A stretch of 22,472 nt of DNA from an uncultured Ruminiclostridium sp. (GCA_910588335.1 CAJUQV010000032.1:1-22472), one strand, 5' to 3'. Numbered from the stretch's first letter, positions 6,835-15,561 are shown. The notes: generated from the sequence alone by a model not told the origin. Numbers and translations are program-made.

Positions 6835-8172
6835 TTACTGAACCTTAATTTTGGATACGCGGACATAAGGGCCGCCGAAGCCCACGGGGAGCGGGAACTG
6901 TTCCATTTTTCCGCAGCCGCCCGACACAAATGATTTCAGCTCAATGGTATCCGAAAGTCCGTCGATAAGCCCCAAGGTTTCAAAAACATTCCCCGTAATA
7001 ACGCTTATCTGGACGGGGCGGCCTAACTTTCCGTCTGTTATTTCGTATGATACCGAGGGGGCAATGGTAAAGGTGCTCATTCCGGAGCCGTGTTTGATTG
7101 TTTTGATGTAATATCCCTTCTTGATGGGGGCGATAAGGCTTTCAAAGCTTTCGTTTCCCGCTTCGATATAGGTGGTGGTCATACGCACCAAAGGCTCATA
7201 GGTGCAGTCTACCGCGCGGGCGTTGCCTGTTACGCCTTCTTCCAGCGCGGCGGCGGTAACGGCGCTGTGGAGCCTTCCCGCAAGCATTCCGTCTTTTATA
7301 AGATAATTTTTTCTCGCCTTTGTTCCGTCATCGTCATACGGAGTGTATCCGGTACCCGGTATTTCACCGCATTCGGAAATGGTAAGGATAGGGGAGCCTA
7401 TCTGTTTTCCCAGCTCCCATTCTTTTTTCATGCTTTCGTCGGACAGCATAAAGTCGGATTCCGACTTGTGACCGAAGGATTCGTGGGCGAATATTCCCGC
7501 CGCCAAAGGTGAGAGCACCACGGGGTAATCGCCTTCCTCCACGGGAACGGAATTGCGCATAAATTCAACTTGTTCTTTAAACTCGCTTTCGGCGCTTTCA
7601 GTTTTTGTTTTAAGGCTGTTGAAATCGGTATCGCCCTCCTGCCACATTGCACTGAACTTCTTTTCTCCCTCTACCATATCGCAGAAAAGCACCACGCCGC
7701 AAGTCTGGTAATCGTAGGAGATATCAGCTCCAAGAGAGGATTTAAACTCATAAAGACTGTTTCTGTCCAGATATTTTCCGATAGGCATAGACATACATTC
7801 TTCCATTGAAGTTACCGGCGCAAGGCTTTTCAGCAGTTCGGTCTTTTCGCTGATGGAGATATTTCTTACCGAATTGTCTTTAAAGCTTCTGAGGTGATCC
7901 TTATTGCGTTCAAAGCGTTTCACAACGGGATCGTTTTCAATGTCGGGATTCGGCTCCGCCACCTCGTAAAGCTCGTCGAGGGCTTTCTGAATATGCTCCG
8001 TATCGGTGGTTGAGGAATAGTACCACATTTTTCCGTCATATACGCGCAGAAAGGCTCTTTTTTCCAGCCGTTCCTTTGATTCGCTGAGTTTTCCGTTAAG
8101 AAATCTTACGTCGGTGGAGAAGCGATCCTCGATTCGGACGTCAGCGTAGAAGTCCTTTTTAAAATTTATCAT
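6835..8172 (-). CDS. tldD: TldD family metalloprotease, catalytic subunit
   Basis: The 445-residue protein carries the zinc motif HESFGH at residues 230-235 and a C-terminal SGGCGKMEQFP segment whose Cys corresponds to the third metal ligand of E. coli TldD. The TldD/TldE complex threads extended peptides into a central cavity and cleaves them. In other bacteria it processes ribosomally made peptides, but no precursor peptide gene is evident here. Size and motif spacing fit the family. It is the first gene of its own unit: a promoter at 8221-8248 lies 49 nt upstream, and AAAGGA precedes ATG 8172. Confidence 0.92.
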   Translation of the reverse strand: MINFKKDFYADVRIEDRFSTDVRFLNGKLSESKERLEKRAFLRVYDGKMWYYSSTTDTEHIQKALDELYEVAEPNPDIENDPVVKRFERNKDHLRSFKDNSVRNISISEKTELLKSLAPVTSMEECMSMPIGKYLDRNSLYEFKSSLGADISYDYQTCGVVLFCDMVEGEKKFSAMWQEGDTDFNSLKTKTESAESEFKEQVEFMRNSVPVEEGDYPVVLSPLAAGIFAHESFGHKSESDFMLSDESMKKEWELGKQIGSPILTISECGEIPGTGYTPYDDDGTKARKNYLIKDGMLAGRLHSAVTAAALEEGVTGNARAVDCTYEPLVRMTTTYIEAGNESFESLIAPIKKGYYIKTIKHGSGMSTFTIAPSVSYEITDGKLGRPVQISVITGNVFETLGLIDGLSDTIELKSFVSGGCGKMEQFPLPVGFGGPYVRVSKIKVQ

Positions 8173-8220
8173 TTCCGTTCCTTTCAGAAAGGCCTGCCGC
8201 CTTTTATTTGATATGATTTA

Positions 8221-8248
8221 ATTATAATACAATTTTAATATTTGTCAA
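8221..8248 (-). promoter_or_regulatory. Sigma-A promoter of the tldD-tldE unit
   Basis: On the minus strand TTGACA (8248-8243) and TATAAT (8226-8221) are both consensus, with a 16-nt spacer. The predicted start point is near 8214, about 40 nt before the tldD start codon. This separates tldD from the upstream polyamine operon. Confidence 0.75.
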
Positions 8249-8294
8249 TATACAATAAGTTGCAGACGTTCAACCGCAGGTTGATTTCGGATTT

Positions 8295-8328
8295 CTAAGA
8301 AACTGTTCCGATAGGAACAGTTTCTTAG
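8295..8328 (-). terminator. Perfect 15-bp hairpin after nspC, atypical terminator
   Basis: CTAAGAAACTGTTCC (8295-8309) and its exact complement (8314-8328) enclose loop GATA. The hairpin begins 8 nt after the nspC stop on the minus strand. It is followed by AAATCC rather than a U-run, so it may act as a 3' end stabiliser or a factor-assisted terminator rather than a classical intrinsic terminator. Confidence 0.5.
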
Positions 8329-8335
8329 CTTTCTG

Positions 8336-9460
8336 TTAAAGCCTTCCTTTAAAATCCTCATAGCCGAAGCTTTTCAATACTTCAACCTTTTCTCCGTCCC
8401 ATACGCATATATCGGGAAGCGCCATTCCGTTGAAGGTGTTATTCTTTACCATTGAGTAAATCGCCATATCCTTGAAAAACAGTTTATCCCCCGATTTAAG
8501 CGGCTTATCGAAGCTGTAATCACCGATAATGTCTCCAGCCAGGCAGGTATTGCCCCCAAGTCTGTAAGTATAAGGCTTTTCACCCGCTTTTCCCGCCCCT
8601 TCGATTTCGGGGCGGTACGGAACCTCAAGGACGTCGGGCATATGGCAGGCGGCGGAGACGTCGAGAATGGCTATCTCCATTCCGTTGCGAACCGTGTCAA
8701 GAACCGTTGCCGCAAGAAAGCCCGCGTTCAGGGCAACTGCCTCTCCCGGCTCCAGATATACCCGAACGCCGTATTTGTCCGAAAAATGACTTATAACTCT
8801 TATCAGTCTTTCGATATCGTAATCGGAGCGGGTAATGTGATGCCCTCCCCCCATATTAAGCCATTTTACTTTCGGAAGGAAATCCCCGAATTTTTCCTCG
8901 ACAGCCTTTGCCGTTTCCTCCAAGGCGTCGGAATTTTGTTCGCAGAGCGTGTGGAAATGCAGTCCCTCTATGCCTAAGGGAAATCCGTCAAAGCCGCTTC
9001 TCACTGCGCCTAAACGTGAAAATTCGGAGCAGGGGTCGTATATCCCGTGTTCCTGTGTGGAATGTTCGGGATTTATCCTTATTCCGCAGGATACTTTTTT
9101 CGGGCAAGCGAAAACCTTGTCTTTGAATCTTTCCCACTGAGCGATGCTGTTGAAGCTTATATGGTCGCATATTCTCAGTATCTCGTCAAACTCGCTTTCC
9201 GTATAGGCGGGGGAAAATATATGATTTTCTTTTCCCATTTCCTCATGGCCCAAACGTGCCTCAAACAGGCCGCTGGCGGTGCAGCCGCTTATATATTCCG
9301 CGATAAGAGGGTAAGTTTGGTATACCGAATAACATTTCTGCGCCAAAAGTATCCTTGCACCCGAACGTTCTTCAACATTTTTCAGAATTTCAAGGTTTTT
9401 GGTCAGAGCGGGGAGATCTATTATATATGAGGGGGTTTTTATGTCAGTATATTCGTTCAT
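8336..9460 (-). CDS. nspC: Carboxynorspermidine/carboxyspermidine decarboxylase
   Basis: PLP-dependent alanine-racemase-fold decarboxylase (374 residues) that converts carboxyspermidine or carboxynorspermidine to spermidine or norspermidine. The N-terminal barrel starts with TPSYIIDLPAL, and the Schiff-base lysine is probably Lys42 in LLAQKCYS. Family signatures include SGLFEARLG, GLHFHTLCEQN, WLNMGGGHHITR, YLEPGEAV and GGNTCLAGDIIGDY. Its Shine-Dalgarno GGAG overlaps the end of the upstream dehydrogenase gene, and only 9 nt separate the two, so they are likely translationally coupled and act consecutively. It is the last gene of the polyamine operon, followed by the hairpin at 8295-8328. Which product is made depends on the diamine supplied; the putrescine made by this operon predicts spermidine. 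Confidence 0.93.
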   Translation of the reverse strand: MNEYTDIKTPSYIIDLPALTKNLEILKNVEERSGARILLAQKCYSVYQTYPLIAEYISGCTASGLFEARLGHEEMGKENHIFSPAYTESEFDEILRICDHISFNSIAQWERFKDKVFACPKKVSCGIRINPEHSTQEHGIYDPCSEFSRLGAVRSGFDGFPLGIEGLHFHTLCEQNSDALEETAKAVEEKFGDFLPKVKWLNMGGGHHITRSDYDIERLIRVISHFSDKYGVRVYLEPGEAVALNAGFLAATVLDTVRNGMEIAILDVSAACHMPDVLEVPYRPEIEGAGKAGEKPYTYRLGGNTCLAGDIIGDYSFDKPLKSGDKLFFKDMAIYSMVKNNTFNGMALPDICVWDGEKVEVLKSFGYEDFKGRL

Positions 9461-9469
9461 ATATTGTTT

Positions 9470-10678
9470 TTACTCCACAAGCGCCGGATCAAAGCTTTCT
9501 TTCCAAGGTAAGCCCCATTTATTAAGCGCGTCCATAAAAGGATCCGGGTCGAATTCTTCGATGTTGTAAACTCCCGCGCCCTTCCACTGTCCTGTCATAA
9601 GCATCATTGCGCCTATCATGGCGGGGACTCCTGTGGTATAGCTTACCGCTTGGCTTCCCACTTCCTTATAGCATTCCTGATGATCGCAGATGTTGTAAAC
9701 ATAGTACTTAACGTCTTTTCCGTCTTTTTTTCCCTGCATGATACAGCCTATATTGGTTTTTCCTATTGTACGGGGACCTAATGAGGCGGGGTCGGGCAGT
9801 ACGGCTTTCAAGAACTGAAGGGGTATGATTTGCTTCCCTTCGTAATCTATCGGTTCAATGGAGGTCATTCCAACGTTTTCAAGACATTTCAGGTGCGTAA
9901 GATAGCTTTGGCCGAAGGTCATAAAGAAGCGTATTCTCTTAATTCCCTTTATATTGAGACCTAAGCTTTCCAGCTCTTCATGGTGAAGCAGGTACATATC
10001 CTTTTCGCCCACTCCCTCGAAATTGTATACCCTTTTTATCTCCATGGGTTCGGTTTCCACCCAGCCACCGTTTTCCCAATAGCTGCCCTTTGCGCTTACT
10101 TCGCGGATATTTATTTCGGGGTTGAAGTTTGTGGCGAAGGGATAGCCGTGGTCGCCGCCGTTGCAGTCCAAAATATCTATATAGTTTATTTCGTCAAAAT
10201 AGTGTTTTTGAGCATAGGCGCAGAAAACTCCGGTTACACCCGGATCAAAGCCGCTGCCTAAAAGGGCGGTTATTCCAGCCTCTCTGAATTTTTCACGGTA
10301 AGCCCACTGCCATTTATACTCAAATTTGGCGGTTTCGGGGGGCTCATAGTTGGCGGTGTCCACATAGTGAGTCTTTGTGGCGAGACAGGCGTCCATTATC
10401 GTAAGATCCTGATATGGAAGCGCCAGATTCAGCACCACGTCGGGTTTATAGTCTTCAATAAGCTTTATAAGCTCGTCAACATTGTCCGCGTTCACCTGAG
10501 CGGTTTCTATAACGGTTTTGCTTTTTCCCGCCGCTTCTATTTCCGCTTTTATTTTGTCGCACTTTGATTTGGTTCGGCTGGCTATCATTATTCCCTCAAA
10601 TACGCCGTCGTTTTGGCAGCATTTGTGTATTGCCACTCCCGCTACTCCTCCGCATCCGATTATAAGACATTTTCCCAT
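9470..10678 (-). CDS. Carboxynorspermidine/carboxyspermidine dehydrogenase
   Basis: Saccharopine-dehydrogenase-family enzyme (402 residues). It condenses aspartate beta-semialdehyde with putrescine or diaminopropane and reduces the Schiff base with NADPH to carboxyspermidine or carboxynorspermidine, the substrate of NspC. The N-terminal nucleotide-binding loop is CLIIGCGGVAGVAIHKC. Further typical segments are VVLNLALPYQDLTIMDACL, HYVDTANYEPPE, LLGSGFDPGVTGVFCAY, DILDCNGGDHGYPFATNF and SYTTGVPAMIGAMML. The start at ATG 10678 has AAAGGA upstream at a somewhat long spacing (about 11 nt). It lies 36 nt behind the rhomboid-like gene and 9 nt before nspC. Confidence 0.92.
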   Translation of the reverse strand: MGKCLIIGCGGVAGVAIHKCCQNDGVFEGIMIASRTKSKCDKIKAEIEAAGKSKTVIETAQVNADNVDELIKLIEDYKPDVVLNLALPYQDLTIMDACLATKTHYVDTANYEPPETAKFEYKWQWAYREKFREAGITALLGSGFDPGVTGVFCAYAQKHYFDEINYIDILDCNGGDHGYPFATNFNPEINIREVSAKGSYWENGGWVETEPMEIKRVYNFEGVGEKDMYLLHHEELESLGLNIKGIKRIRFFMTFGQSYLTHLKCLENVGMTSIEPIDYEGKQIIPLQFLKAVLPDPASLGPRTIGKTNIGCIMQGKKDGKDVKYYVYNICDHQECYKEVGSQAVSYTTGVPAMIGAMMLMTGQWKGAGVYNIEEFDPDPFMDALNKWGLPWKESFDPALVE

Positions 10679-10714
10679 GATTTTTGTTTTCCTTTCATAG
10701 ACATTATTTTTTTG

Positions 10715-11383
10715 TTATTTCCAGAATTTATTGTTTCTGTAATTGTTCCTGTGTTTGGCATAATAAATTTGATTCTTGAGAAATCTTCTGAAATCGTCGA
10801 AGAAAAACAGTATAAAGTTAAGAATTGATATGATATTTGCCGCTACCGAGGAGATGTCTCCCGCAATAATGCTCATTATCAAAGTGAATATAAAGAACAC
10901 CGCGTCTACTAAAGCGAGCCATTTTACTTTTATGGGTATAATGAAGAAGAGCAGAAACTGGTGGTTGGGATAAAGCATCGCGAAAGCGAAAAACATAGCG
11001 AAATAAAGGTAGGTGTTGGAGGTGTATCCCGTTATAAAGCCGCCGATAATGGTCAGTATCACGCCCATAAAATAGTAGACGTTAAATTTGAACTTGCCCC
11101 ACTGTTGTTCCAGCGCGCTTCCTATCATCCAGTTTATATAAAGGCTGAATATAATGAAAACTATGCTTGTGTTGTCGGGAATTATAGCCCAGGTTATTAT
11201 CCTCCACCATTCACCCGCCAAAATCCTGCTTCTGTCAAAAAACAGGAAATAGGACAAAGGCATATTCGGCACAAACAGCTCGACGATAAACACGCCCGCC
11301 ATAGCTATAACCACATACAGCATCAGGTTAGGTATTCCGAAACGTCCGTATTTATATGAGAGTCTGTCTAAAAGCTTATTCAT
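10715..11383 (-). CDS. Rhomboid-like membrane protein, apparently without catalytic residues
   Basis: A 222-residue protein with about six hydrophobic segments. Rhomboid hallmarks are present: the L1 loop signature ILAGEWWRIITWAIIP, LEQQWGKFKF after TM2, and the region after TM4 reading PNHQFLLFFIIPIKVKWLAL. Where active rhomboids have GxSG, this protein reads YLYFAMFFAFAM. The late helix that normally supplies the catalytic His reads ANIISILNFILF. I therefore infer a pseudoprotease, comparable in principle to iRhom or derlin-type proteins. ATG 11383 is preferred over ATG 11389 because AAAGGA abuts the earlier codon but is 6 nt from the later one. It sits between agmatinase (15 nt) and the dehydrogenase (36 nt) inside the polyamine operon, suggesting a membrane role tied to polyamines such as quality control or transport, which is not shown by sequence. 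Confidence 0.75.
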   Translation of the reverse strand: MNKLLDRLSYKYGRFGIPNLMLYVVIAMAGVFIVELFVPNMPLSYFLFFDRSRILAGEWWRIITWAIIPDNTSIVFIIFSLYINWMIGSALEQQWGKFKFNVYYFMGVILTIIGGFITGYTSNTYLYFAMFFAFAMLYPNHQFLLFFIIPIKVKWLALVDAVFFIFTLIMSIIAGDISSVAANIISILNFILFFFDDFRRFLKNQIYYAKHRNNYRNNKFWK

Positions 11384-11398
11384 ACACATTCCTTTCTG

Positions 11399-12265
11399 TC
11401 ATATCTTTTCCTTGTGAATGGCCAGCAGAAGTTCGCGCAGAGCCTTACAGGCGGCGGCGGTGCTTATTCCCGACTGGTCGTAGGGAGGGGACAGCTCGTT
11501 TATATCCGCTGCCACCACGTTTGAAAGCCCCCCCACCGTGACAATACCGTTAATAAGTTCGTTAAAGCTTATTCCCCCTGCTTCGGGAGTGCCCGTTCCG
11601 GGAAATACCGACGGATCGAGAACATCAAGGTCGATTGTGAAGTAAACGGGTTTTCCCTTTATTTTTTCACACGCTTCTCTGAGACCGCAAAAATCGAATT
11701 TCCTCATATACGTATGTGTTTCCGAAAATTCAAACTCTTTTCTTTCTCCGCTTCTTATACCGAATTGGTAAATCCTTCCGTCCCCCGTCAGTTCGTGACA
11801 GCGGCGCAGAACACAGGCGTGGGAAAGCTTTTCGCCGAGATATTCGTCTCTGAGATCGGCGTGAGCGTCAAAGTGAACAATGTTCAAATCCGGGTATTTT
11901 CTGACCGCCGCTCTTACCGTTCCCAAGGTTACCAAGTGCTCTCCGCCTATCATAACCGGAATTTTTTCGTCCTTCAGCACCTCGTCGGCGTACCGTTCTA
12001 TCATTTCAAGCGCTTTTTCGGTATTTCCGAATGGAAGCTCAAGCTCTCCGCCGTCGTATACCTTAAGCTCCTCCAGATCTTTGTTCTGATATGGGCTGTA
12101 GGTTTCTATACCGTAGCTTTCCGCTCTTATCTGCTTTCCACCGAAGCGGGTGCCGGGGCGGTAGCTGGTGGTTCCGTCAAATGGGGCGCCGAAAATAACC
12201 GTATCGGCTTGTGAATATTCCTTGTCGCAGGCTATGAAGGTCTCGACGTTAAGGCTTTTTTTCAT
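11399..12265 (-). CDS. speB: Agmatinase
   Basis: Ureohydrolase-family enzyme (288 residues) that hydrolyses agmatine to putrescine and urea with a binuclear manganese centre. The metal-binding motifs are all visible: GGEHLVTLG, VHFDAHADLRDEY and FTIDLDVLDPSVFPGTGTPE. The N-terminus has the family stretch VIFGAPFDGTTSYRPGTRFG. Together with the arginine decarboxylase two genes upstream it completes arginine to putrescine. Related enzymes in some thermophiles act on N1-aminopropylagmatine, so with SpeE next to it that substrate is a possible alternative. AAAGG lies about 11 nt before ATG 12265. Confidence 0.95.
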   Translation of the reverse strand: MKKSLNVETFIACDKEYSQADTVIFGAPFDGTTSYRPGTRFGGKQIRAESYGIETYSPYQNKDLEELKVYDGGELELPFGNTEKALEMIERYADEVLKDEKIPVMIGGEHLVTLGTVRAAVRKYPDLNIVHFDAHADLRDEYLGEKLSHACVLRRCHELTGDGRIYQFGIRSGERKEFEFSETHTYMRKFDFCGLREACEKIKGKPVYFTIDLDVLDPSVFPGTGTPEAGGISFNELINGIVTVGGLSNVVAADINELSPPYDQSGISTAAACKALRELLLAIHKEKI

Positions 12266-12317
12266 TTTATGATGTACCTTTCTTGTTTCCGTCTGTTTGT
12301 GTTTATATGTTCTGTTT

Positions 12318-13178
12318 TTAAACTATACCCTCCACGTTCTCCAGAAGCTCCTGAACGTAATTGGGAAGCGCAAACGCGCCGATGTGCAGCATGGGGTTGT
12401 AGTACTTTGTTTTTATACCCAACTTTTTCCATGTCTTCGGGTCAAAGCTTTTTATGGGGTGATGCTTTTTGGCCGCGAAACCGAAAAGCCAATGCCCCGA
12501 AGGATAAGATGGAATATGAGCCTGATATACTTTACTTATGGGGAAGCTTTCCACTATGCGCTTATGAGCTCTCTGCATGGCGATCCTGTCCTCGGAATAG
12601 AACGGGCTTTCACACTGATTCACCATTATTCCCGCCTCGGTGAGGGCGTTGCAGCAATTGCCGTAGAATTCCTTTGTAAACAGCCCCTCTCCCGGTCCGA
12701 ATGGGTCGGTGCTGTCCACTATAATAAGATCATACTTGTTTTCGCAGCGGCGGACGAATTTCAGACCGTCCTGATAAAACACGTTCACCCTTTTGTCATT
12801 AAAGCCGCAGGCGGTGGCGGGAAGATACTCCTTGCACACTTCGACAACACGCTCGTCTATTTCCGCAATATCAATCTGCTCCACGCTTTCGTATCGGGTA
12901 AGCTCTCTTAAAACTCCCCCGTCTCCCGCGCCTATAACCAAAACTCTTTTTATATCGGGATTTACAGCCATGGGAACATGAACAATCATTTCGTGGTAAA
13001 TAAACTCGTCTTTTTCGGTGAGCATCATATATCCGTCAAGGGTGAGAAAACGCCCGAATTCCTCGGATTCAAAAACATCTATCCGCTGAAAATCGCTTTG
13101 TTCGCTGTGAAGCTGTCTGTTTACCTTAATGGAAAGCTTTACGTTTTTTGTGTGATATTCGCTGAACCACAGATCCAT
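12318..13178 (-). CDS. speE: Spermidine synthase (polyamine aminopropyltransferase)
   Basis: Transfers the aminopropyl group of decarboxylated S-adenosylmethionine to putrescine, giving spermidine and methylthioadenosine. The 286-residue protein shows the N-terminal beta domain (EYHTKNVKLSIKV, then DGYMMLTEKDEFIYHEMIVH) and the Rossmann-type domain with VLVIGAGDGGVLREL. The catalytic aspartate region is VDSTDPFGPGEGLF, and NQCESPF follows. AAAGGGAG before ATG 13178 supports the start. It lies 18 nt after speA and 52 nt before speB. It needs the product of SpeD, encoded first in the same operon. Confidence 0.95.
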   Translation of the reverse strand: MDLWFSEYHTKNVKLSIKVNRQLHSEQSDFQRIDVFESEEFGRFLTLDGYMMLTEKDEFIYHEMIVHVPMAVNPDIKRVLVIGAGDGGVLRELTRYESVEQIDIAEIDERVVEVCKEYLPATACGFNDKRVNVFYQDGLKFVRRCENKYDLIIVDSTDPFGPGEGLFTKEFYGNCCNALTEAGIMVNQCESPFYSEDRIAMQRAHKRIVESFPISKVYQAHIPSYPSGHWLFGFAAKKHHPIKSFDPKTWKKLGIKTKYYNPMLHIGAFALPNYVQELLENVEGIV

Positions 13179-13196
13179 TGCTTGTTTGCTCCCTTT

Positions 13197-14645
13197 CTAT
13201 TTTATCACGTTGAGCCTGTCCGTTTTCATATCCTCCGCTCCGGTCAAAAAGCTTCCTTTTTCCTTGGCGTACTTTATATAGCTTACTATATCGTTGGTCA
13301 CTCTTTCTCCCGGCGCCAGAATCGGTATGCCGGGGGGATAGCACATTACGAATTCGCTGCATATGCGTCCCACCGCTTGATCTAAGGGGAGGGATTCTTT
13401 TTCGGCGTAAAACGCATCCTGTGGGGTTATTTCCACTTTGGGGGCAATGTACTCGGATATCATCATACCCGTTTTGTCCTTTTTATAAAGCCGTCTTATC
13501 TCCGCCATGGCTCCCACAAGCCTTTCAACGTCTCTTTCCCTGTCTCCCACGCTGATGTAGGCGAGAAGATTATCCATATCGCCGAACTCTATCTGAATAT
13601 CATATTCGTCCCGAAGAACGTCGTACACCTCTATACCCGCAAGTCCCGTTTCCACGGTGTTTACCGAAAGCTTGGTGGTGTCGAAATCGAAAATGCTGTC
13701 GCCGTTTATTATTTCCCCGGAAAAGGCGTAATAGTCGCCAATGCGGTTTATTTCGCCCCTTGCGTAATCGGCTAAAGCGCAAACCTTTTTAAAAATATTC
13801 TTTCCGTTTACCGCCAAATTTTTTCGGCTTATGTCAAGGCTGGACAACAAAAGATATGAACCGCTAGTGGTCTGAGTAAGGTTTATTATTTGCCTTACCC
13901 TGCCGCTGTTCATGCTTTTGCCCGTTAAAAGAAAACTGCTCTGGGTAAGGCTTCCGCCGCTTTTGTGCATGCTTACCGCCGCCATATCCGCTCCCGCCGC
14001 CATGGCGCTTAATGGAAGATTTTCGCCGAAATAGAAGTGGGTGCCGTGAGCTTCGTCCGCTAACATCAGCATACCGTTTTTGTGAGCAAGCTCGGTTATG
14101 GTTTTTATATCGCTGCAAATTCCATAGTAGGTGGGATTGTTGACAAGTACGGCTTTGGCGTCGGGATTTTCCTTTATCGCCTTTTCCAGATCCTTTACGC
14201 TCATTCCCAAGGAAATTCCTAGCCTTTTGTCCACGGCGGGATCCACATATACGGGTACCGCGCCGTTTAATACCATGGCGTTAATAACGCTTCTGTGTAC
14301 GTTTCGGGGAAGTATAAGCTTATCGCCCCGTTTACAGGCGGTGAACACCATCGCCTGTACGGCCGAGGTAGTGCCGCCAACCATAAAAAAGGCGTATCCC
14401 GCTCCGAAGGCTTCCGCCGCAAGTTCTTCCCCCTCTTTTATGACGGATACGGGGTGACAAAGGTTATCCAAGGGACGCATGGAGTTTACGTCAAGGCTCA
14501 TGCAGCGTTGGCCGAGAAAGGCGGTAAGCTCCGTGTTTCCTTTTCCCCTTTTGTGACCCGGAACGTCAAAGGGCACCACCCTATTAAGATGAAATTCCTC
14601 AAGAGCCGCTTCTATGGGGCTTCTGTCTTGATTCAAATTCGACAT
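13197..14645 (-). CDS. speA: Arginine decarboxylase (fold-type I, group III Orn/Lys/Arg family)
   Basis: PLP-dependent decarboxylase of the short form used by Bacillus SpeA (482 residues). Visible signatures are FDVPGHKRG near the N-terminus, FMVGGTTSAVQAM, the cofactor-binding ADEAHGTHF and the Schiff-base lysine Lys228 in VSMHKSGGSLTQ. The C-terminal domain includes PPGIPILAPGE. Family members decarboxylate arginine, lysine or ornithine. Arginine is chosen here because agmatinase is encoded in the same operon, giving arginine to agmatine to putrescine. AAAGGA precedes ATG 14645 by 9 nt, and the gene follows speD by 32 nt. Confidence 0.9.
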   Translation of the reverse strand: MSNLNQDRSPIEAALEEFHLNRVVPFDVPGHKRGKGNTELTAFLGQRCMSLDVNSMRPLDNLCHPVSVIKEGEELAAEAFGAGYAFFMVGGTTSAVQAMVFTACKRGDKLILPRNVHRSVINAMVLNGAVPVYVDPAVDKRLGISLGMSVKDLEKAIKENPDAKAVLVNNPTYYGICSDIKTITELAHKNGMLMLADEAHGTHFYFGENLPLSAMAAGADMAAVSMHKSGGSLTQSSFLLTGKSMNSGRVRQIINLTQTTSGSYLLLSSLDISRKNLAVNGKNIFKKVCALADYARGEINRIGDYYAFSGEIINGDSIFDFDTTKLSVNTVETGLAGIEVYDVLRDEYDIQIEFGDMDNLLAYISVGDRERDVERLVGAMAEIRRLYKKDKTGMMISEYIAPKVEITPQDAFYAEKESLPLDQAVGRICSEFVMCYPPGIPILAPGERVTNDIVSYIKYAKEKGSFLTGAEDMKTDRLNVIK

Positions 14646-14677
14646 TTGTTTTTTCCTTTGAAAAATTTAATGGGATT

Positions 14678-15451
14678 CTATCCGTATATATTGCTGCCGC
14701 TGAATATTTCGATCATTTCCTGTCTTAAATTATTGGTGATGTCAAGTCTTGTCTTGGGCGGCAGTTCATAAACGTCCTGATTAAAAAGATAATTTTGCAG
14801 GTCGATTTCCTTTATCAGCATTTTGGTGTGAAAAATATTGGATTGATATACGTTTACGTCCACCGCGTCGTATTTTTTGATAATGCTGTCGTCGATATAG
14901 TCCTGAATCGAGGTTATTTTATGGTCGGTAAACAGCTTTTTGCCCGCTATATCCCGTGTAAATCCCCTTATGCGGTAGTCCATGGTTATTATGTCGCTGT
15001 CGAAGCTGCCTATAAGGTAGTCGAGAGTTGACAGAGGCGTTATTTTTCCGCAGGTGGCCACGTCTATATCTACTCTGAAGGTAGCTATGGCGTTTTCGGG
15101 GTGATATTCGGGATAGGTGTGCACGGTGACATGGCTTTTGTCAAGATGCGCCACTACCGTTTCGGTTTCACCCGAAAGCTTGCTCAGCTTTGATCCTTCA
15201 GCCACAAGGCAGGTTACCGAAGCCCCCTGAGGGTCGTAATCCTGTCTTGAAACATTAAGCACGTGCGCCCCTATCATTTCGGTCAGAGTCATCAGTATGG
15301 AGGTCAGGCGTTCACTGTTATATTGTTCGTCTATATAAGCGATATAGTCCCTTTGCTCTCTTTCGGTTTTGGCATAGCAAACGTCGTAAATATTGAAGCT
15401 GAGGGATTTTGTAAGGTTATTGAAACCGTAGAGTCGAAGCTTGTTTTCCAT
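14678..15451 (-). CDS. speD: S-adenosylmethionine decarboxylase proenzyme
   Basis: Pyruvoyl enzyme of the E. coli class (257 residues; the E. coli enzyme is about 264). It makes decarboxylated AdoMet, the aminopropyl donor for SpeE. Self-cleavage is expected between Lys105 and Ser106 in HLDKSHVTVHTYPEYHPE, where the Ser becomes the pyruvoyl group. The N-terminus KLRLYGFNNLTKSLSF closely follows the E. coli pattern, which supports the ATG at 15451. Oddly, the only purine-rich ribosome-binding sequence, AAAAGGA, touches that ATG with no spacer, so initiation may be weak or regulated. It is the first gene of the polyamine operon and follows a long leader with an intrinsic terminator (15525-15561). 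Confidence 0.94.
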   Translation of the reverse strand: MENKLRLYGFNNLTKSLSFNIYDVCYAKTEREQRDYIAYIDEQYNSERLTSILMTLTEMIGAHVLNVSRQDYDPQGASVTCLVAEGSKLSKLSGETETVVAHLDKSHVTVHTYPEYHPENAIATFRVDIDVATCGKITPLSTLDYLIGSFDSDIITMDYRIRGFTRDIAGKKLFTDHKITSIQDYIDDSIIKKYDAVDVNVYQSNIFHTKMLIKEIDLQNYLFNQDVYELPPKTRLDITNNLRQEMIEIFSGSNIYG

Positions 15452-15524
15452 TCCTTTTATTTACCGATCGCCCTTAAAAATAAAATATTAAGGCTTCCTC
15501 TCGTAGTATTTTTTGATTATTTAA

Positions 15525-15561
15525 CAAAAAACGCCCAAAACCCGATAAACGGCTTTGAGCG
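15525..15561 (-). terminator. Intrinsic terminator in the speD leader
   Basis: On the minus strand CGCTCAAAGCC pairs with the GGGTTTTGGGCG arm over about 11 bp, including two G:U pairs, around loop GTTTATC, and TTTTTTG follows. It ends 74 nt before the speD start codon, so it either ends a separate leader RNA or attenuates the operon. Confidence 0.75.
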
